Position numbers and translations under genes: made by a program. From contig JAILWO010000001.1 in assembly GCA_025698895.1 (NCBI GenBank), positions 841,001-905,000 on the forward strand: a stretch of 64,000 nt of DNA, written 5' to 3'. Below the pieces are notes generated by a model. It saw only the letters and a program-made list of their open reading frames with translations. It made no database searches and was not told the DNA's origin. This DNA is from Rhizobiaceae bacterium (GTDB lineage: Bacteria; Pseudomonadota; Alphaproteobacteria; Rhizobiales; Rhizobiaceae). How positions within the stretch are numbered: the first letter of the stretch is position 1; each line of letters starts with the position of its first letter. Shown piece after piece: positions 59,712-64,000 of the stretch.

Positions 59712-59739
59712 CCTCCTCGGATTTTTGATCCCTCGGAGG
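59712..59739 (-). promoter_or_regulatory. Hairpin that could cover the sodC ribosome site
   Basis: On the sodC strand CCTCC (59739-59735) can pair with GGAGG of the ribosome site (59716-59712), with an inner GGAT/ATCC stem and CAAAA loop. The GAGGAGG site lies 6-12 bases before ATG 59705. A translation-controlling hairpin is plausible but unproved. Confidence 0.4.
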
Positions 59740-59794
59740 ACAGAACGGGCGACGACGCCTATTGTTTCAAGATATCAGGCGATCGCCGACCCGG

Positions 59795-60205
59795 TCAGGC
59801 CGGCAGGATCGCGCCCTGAAGCGTGGTCAGTTGCGAAAGATAGAGCTCGGCCTTGGTGCGCGACGCGTCATCCTTGGCGTCCTCCACGTCCTCTCGCGCG
59901 TCCTGGATGCGCCGTGCCAGGTCCTCGCGGTCGATGTTGGTAGCGAGAACCGCGGATTCGGCAAGCAGCGTGCAGGACTCGGGCAGGATGTCGGCGAAGC
60001 CGCCGAACACCACATAGCGCTCGTCCTGCCCGCCGCCGGTCGGCTTCACGGTCACGACGCCCGGCCGCACGGTTGTCATGACAGGCGCATGATCGGCCAT
60101 CACCGTCATCTCGCCTTCGGCGCCAGGGATCACCACCGCCTCGGCCTCCTCGGAAACGAGGAGGCGCTCGGGCGAGACCAGTTCGAACTTGAACGCTTCA
60201 GCCAT
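59795..60205 (-). CDS. atpC: ATP synthase F1 epsilon subunit
   Basis: A 136-residue epsilon subunit: FELVSPERLLVSEEAEAVVIPGAEGEMTVMADHAPVMT, then an RYVVFGGFADI strand and a helical hairpin C-terminal domain. Rotor stalk protein that also restrains ATPase activity. It lacks a recognisable ribosome site (GTTTGAC precedes the ATG) and is separated from atpD by a repeat. Confidence 0.97.
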   Translation of the reverse strand: MAEAFKFELVSPERLLVSEEAEAVVIPGAEGEMTVMADHAPVMTTVRPGVVTVKPTGGGQDERYVVFGGFADILPESCTLLAESAVLATNIDREDLARRIQDAREDVEDAKDDASRTKAELYLSQLTTLQGAILPA

Positions 60206-60210
60206 GTCAA

Positions 60211-60318
60211 ACTAGTGAATAGTGAATGGTGAATAGTGAAGGGTCGAAACGACCAGCCACTGCGCCACTATCCGCTATTCGCTACCTCCATTCACCATTC
60301 ACTATTGACCATTCACCG
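60211..60318. repeat. GTGAATA/GTGAATG-type repeat between atpD and atpC
   Basis: Several direct heptamers (AGTGAAT, GGTGAAT) at 60213-60242 are matched by inverted copies (ATTCACC, ATTCACT) at 60289-60317, so the ends can pair over about 19 bp. It occupies the whole 114-base intercistronic gap and no promoter is visible. Confidence 0.75.
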
Positions 60319-60319
60319 A

Positions 60320-61885
<1,566 letters not shown>

Positions 61886-62770
61886 TCAGAGCGCTTCCGC
61901 GCCCGAAATGATCTCGATCAGTTCCTTGGTGATCTGCGCCTGGCGCTGACGGTTGTAGGTGATCGACAGCTTGTCGATCATCTCGCCGGCATTGCGCGTC
62001 GCATTGTCCATGGCCGTCATCTTGGCGCCCATCTCGCCCGCGACGTTCTCGAGCAGGGCCCGGAAGATCTGGACGGCGATATTGCGCGGAATGAGATCGT
62101 CCAGGATCTCGCCGGCCTCGGGCTCGTATTCGTAGACCGCGTTGCCCGCGGGCTCGGCGGCGGCATCGCCCTCAGGCGGGACCGTCGGGACGAGCTGCTG
62201 CGCGGTCGGGACCTGGCTGATCACGGATTTGAACCGTGAGTAGAACAGCGTGCAGACGTCGAACTCGCCATCCTCGAACAGCTTGATCACCTTCCTGGCG
62301 ACCTCGTCGGCGTGCACGAAGGAGATCTGCTTGACCTCCTTGAGCTCCACGCGATCGATGATCTGCCTGGAGTAGTCGCGCCGCAGAATGTCGTAACCCT
62401 TCTTGCCAACGGTGATGATCTTCACCGTCTTGCCTTCGGCGATCAGCTTGCGGGCGTGCTCGCGCGCCAGGCGCGCGATCTGGCTGTTGAAGCCGCCGCA
62501 CAGGCCGCGGTCGGCCGTGCAAACGACCAGCAGATGCGTATCGTCCTTGCCGGTGCCGCGCATCAGAGCCGGCCCGTCGCCGCCTTCGCCGAGCGCGGCG
62601 GTGATGTTGGCCAGCACCGCCCCCATGCGCTCGGAGTAGGGACGCGCGGCCTCGGCCGCCTCCTGAGCGCGACGCAGCTTCGCCGCGGCGACCATCTGCA
62701 TCGCCTTGGTGATCTTCTGCGTCGCCTTGACCGAGGCGATGCGGTTGCGGAGATCCTTGAGTGACGCCAT
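61886..62770 (-). CDS. atpG: ATP synthase F1 gamma subunit
   Basis: A 294-residue gamma subunit: [33 protein letters not shown] at the start and [22 protein letters not shown] at the end form the coiled-coil rotor shaft. A short insert between about 200 and 220 ([17 protein letters not shown]) is rich in Ala/Glu/Pro, as in other alphaproteobacteria. Between atpA and atpD. Confidence 0.98.
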   Translation of the reverse strand: MASLKDLRNRIASVKATQKITKAMQMVAAAKLRRAQEAAEAARPYSERMGAVLANITAALGEGGDGPALMRGTGKDDTHLLVVCTADRGLCGGFNSQIARLAREHARKLIAEGKTVKIITVGKKGYDILRRDYSRQIIDRVELKEVKQISFVHADEVARKVIKLFEDGEFDVCTLFYSRFKSVISQVPTAQQLVPTVPPEGDAAAEPAGNAVYEYEPEAGEILDDLIPRNIAVQIFRALLENVAGEMGAKMTAMDNATRNAGEMIDKLSITYNRQRQAQITKELIEIISGAEAL

Positions 62771-62794
62771 GCCCTAGCTGCCAGCCCCTGTCGA

Positions 62795-64000
62795 TCAGGC
62801 GAACGTCTTGGCGAAGGCGTCGATCTCGGCCTTCAGCCTTTCGCGAATGTCGTCGCTCAGCGCCTTCTCCTTGCGGATCGCCTCGAGCACCGGCTTGCCT
62901 GTCGAGCGCATATGCGCCAGCAGGCCTTCCTCGAACTTGCCGACCTGAGCGACCGCGAGCTTGTCGAGATAGCCCTGGGTTCCGGCGAAGATGATGGCGA
63001 CTTGCTCTTCGGTCTTGAGCGGCGAGAACTGTGGCTGTTTGAGCAACTCGGTCAGGCGCGCGCCACGATTGAGCAAGCGCTGGGTTGCGGCATCAAGGTC
63101 GGAGCCGAACTGGGCGAAGGCGGCCATCTCGCGGTACTGGGCGAGCTCGCCCTTGATCGAGCCGGCGACCTGCTTCATTGCCTTGATCTGGGCCGCCGAG
63201 CCGACGCGCGACACCGACAGACCGACGTTCACGGCGGGGCGGATACCCTGGAAGAACAGATTGGTCTCCAGGAAGATCTGGCCGTCGGTGATCGAGATCA
63301 CGTTGGTGGGGATATAGGCCGACACGTCGTTGGCCTGCGTCTCGATGACCGGCAGTGCGGTCAGGGAGCCGGCGCCCATCTCGTCACTCATCTTGGCCGC
63401 CCGCTCCAGGAGGCGCGAATGAAGGTAGAAGACATCGCCCGGATAGGCTTCGCGCCCCGGCGGACGGCGCAGCAGGAGCGACATCTGGCGGTAGGCGACA
63501 GCCTGTTTGGACAGGTCGTCATAGCCGATCACCGCGTGCATTCCGTTGTCGCGGAAGAACTCGCCCATCGCGCAGCCGGCGAACGGCGCCAGAAACTGCA
63601 TCGGCGCGGGGTCGGACGCGGTCGCCGCCACGATGATCGAGTAGTCAAGCGCTCCGCGCTCCTCGAGCACCTTGACGAACTGCGCGACGGTCGAGCGCTT
63701 CTGGCCGACGGCGACATAGACGCAGTAGAGCTTCTGGCTCTCGTCATCGCCCTCGTTGAGCGACCTCTGGTTCAGGAACGTGTCGAGCAGGATTGCGGTC
63801 TTGCCGGTCTGGCGGTCGCCGATGACGAGTTCGCGCTGGCCGCGCCCGATCGGGATCAGGGCGTCGATGGCCTTCAGCCCGGTCGACATGGGTTCGTGCA
63901 CCGACTTGCGCGGGATGATGCCCGGGGCCTTGACGTCGACACGGCGGCGCTCGTCGGACTTGATCGGGCCCTTGCCGTCGATCGGATTGCCGAGCGCGTC
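62795..64000 (-). CDS. atpA: ATP synthase F1 alpha subunit, C-terminal part
   Basis: The frame is open through the window edge; the visible 401 residues cover the nucleotide domain and C-terminal helical domain. [20 protein letters not shown] holds the P-loop (GDRQTGKT), and the segment before it ([24 protein letters not shown]) is atpA as well, so 63901 is not a start. The N-terminal beta barrel is outside the window. Confidence 0.98.
   Translation of the reverse strand, partial: DALGNPIDGKGPIKSDERRRVDVKAPGIIPRKSVHEPMSTGLKAIDALIPIGRGQRELVIGDRQTGKTAILLDTFLNQRSLNEGDDESQKLYCVYVAVGQKRSTVAQFVKVLEERGALDYSIIVAATASDPAPMQFLAPFAGCAMGEFFRDNGMHAVIGYDDLSKQAVAYRQMSLLLRRPPGREAYPGDVFYLHSRLLERAAKMSDEMGAGSLTALPVIETQANDVSAYIPTNVISITDGQIFLETNLFFQGIRPAVNVGLSVSRVGSAAQIKAMKQVAGSIKGELAQYREMAAFAQFGSDLDAATQRLLNRGARLTELLKQPQFSPLKTEEQVAIIFAGTQGYLDKLAVAQVGKFEEGLLAHMRSTGKPVLEAIRKEKALSDDIRERLKAEIDAFAKTFA

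Overview
The window is GC-rich chromosomal DNA from an alphaproteobacterium, most likely order Hyphomicrobiales (Rhizobiales), in or near the Phyllobacteriaceae. Pointers are an RpoH2-type sigma factor, the helicase / S4 protein / FdxA / CarD run, a phbA-phbB pair divergent from phaR, an ATP synthase run atpA-G-D-C whose beta subunit has a Lys/Ala-rich N-terminal tail, a DnaE2 polymerase, and many short palindromic intergenic repeats. This placement rests on recognised gene content and order, not on any search.

Layout. 1-5.2 kb: the end of dnaE2, then a reverse-strand run (Trm112-like, Lon-substrate-domain protein, CnoX/YbbN thioredoxin, ProXp-ala-like tRNA editing protein) and tRNA-Gly(GCC). 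5.3-8.1 kb: a small accessory patch with a Fic AMP-transferase, a 3' fragment of a tRNA-Arg gene and a complete IS481-family element. 8.3-9.8 kb: an AhpD-like protein and an ECF41-type sigma factor with two face-to-face ECF41-like promoters between them. 9.9-14.8 kb: tRNA-Ala(CGC), YggT, a secreted hypothetical, ppa, a GNAT protein, a structured repeat and a LemA/TPM/TPM cluster.

14.8-29.1 kb is the centrepiece. An uninterrupted reverse-strand run of 13 genes (ACMR-like flavoenzyme, SDR, MarR, enoyl-CoA hydratase, acyl-CoA dehydrogenase, 2-aminobenzoate-CoA ligase-like enzyme, tryptophan 2,3-dioxygenase, LivK-H-M-G-F transporter, RidA) is read from a divergent promoter region shared with a kynurenine-formamidase-like hydrolase. 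That region carries two tandem TTTCA-N4-TGAAA palindromes. The set reads as one regulon for tryptophan/kynurenine/anthranilate breakdown by the aerobic CoA-thioester (2-aminobenzoyl-CoA) route. The middle enzyme, kynureninase, is absent from the cluster.

29.1-43.3 kb: a Bcr/CflA efflux pump with its MarR regulator, an M3 oligopeptidase, typA, a TPP riboswitch followed by thiBPQ, an M48 metalloprotease lipoprotein, rpoH2 and a large acyl-CoA dehydrogenase. 43.4-52.3 kb: a small membrane protein, carD with a clear terminator, fdxA, an S4 protein, a Suv3-like helicase, phbB, phbA and phaR. 52.3-64 kb: a frameshifted gamma-glutamyltransferase, a small membrane protein, rpmF, mtgA, a farnesyl/geranylgeranyl-type polyprenyl synthase, an orphan hybrid histidine kinase, sodC, and atpC-D-G-A on the reverse strand, with atpA cut by the window edge. 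No CRISPR array, rRNA or prophage structural genes were seen.
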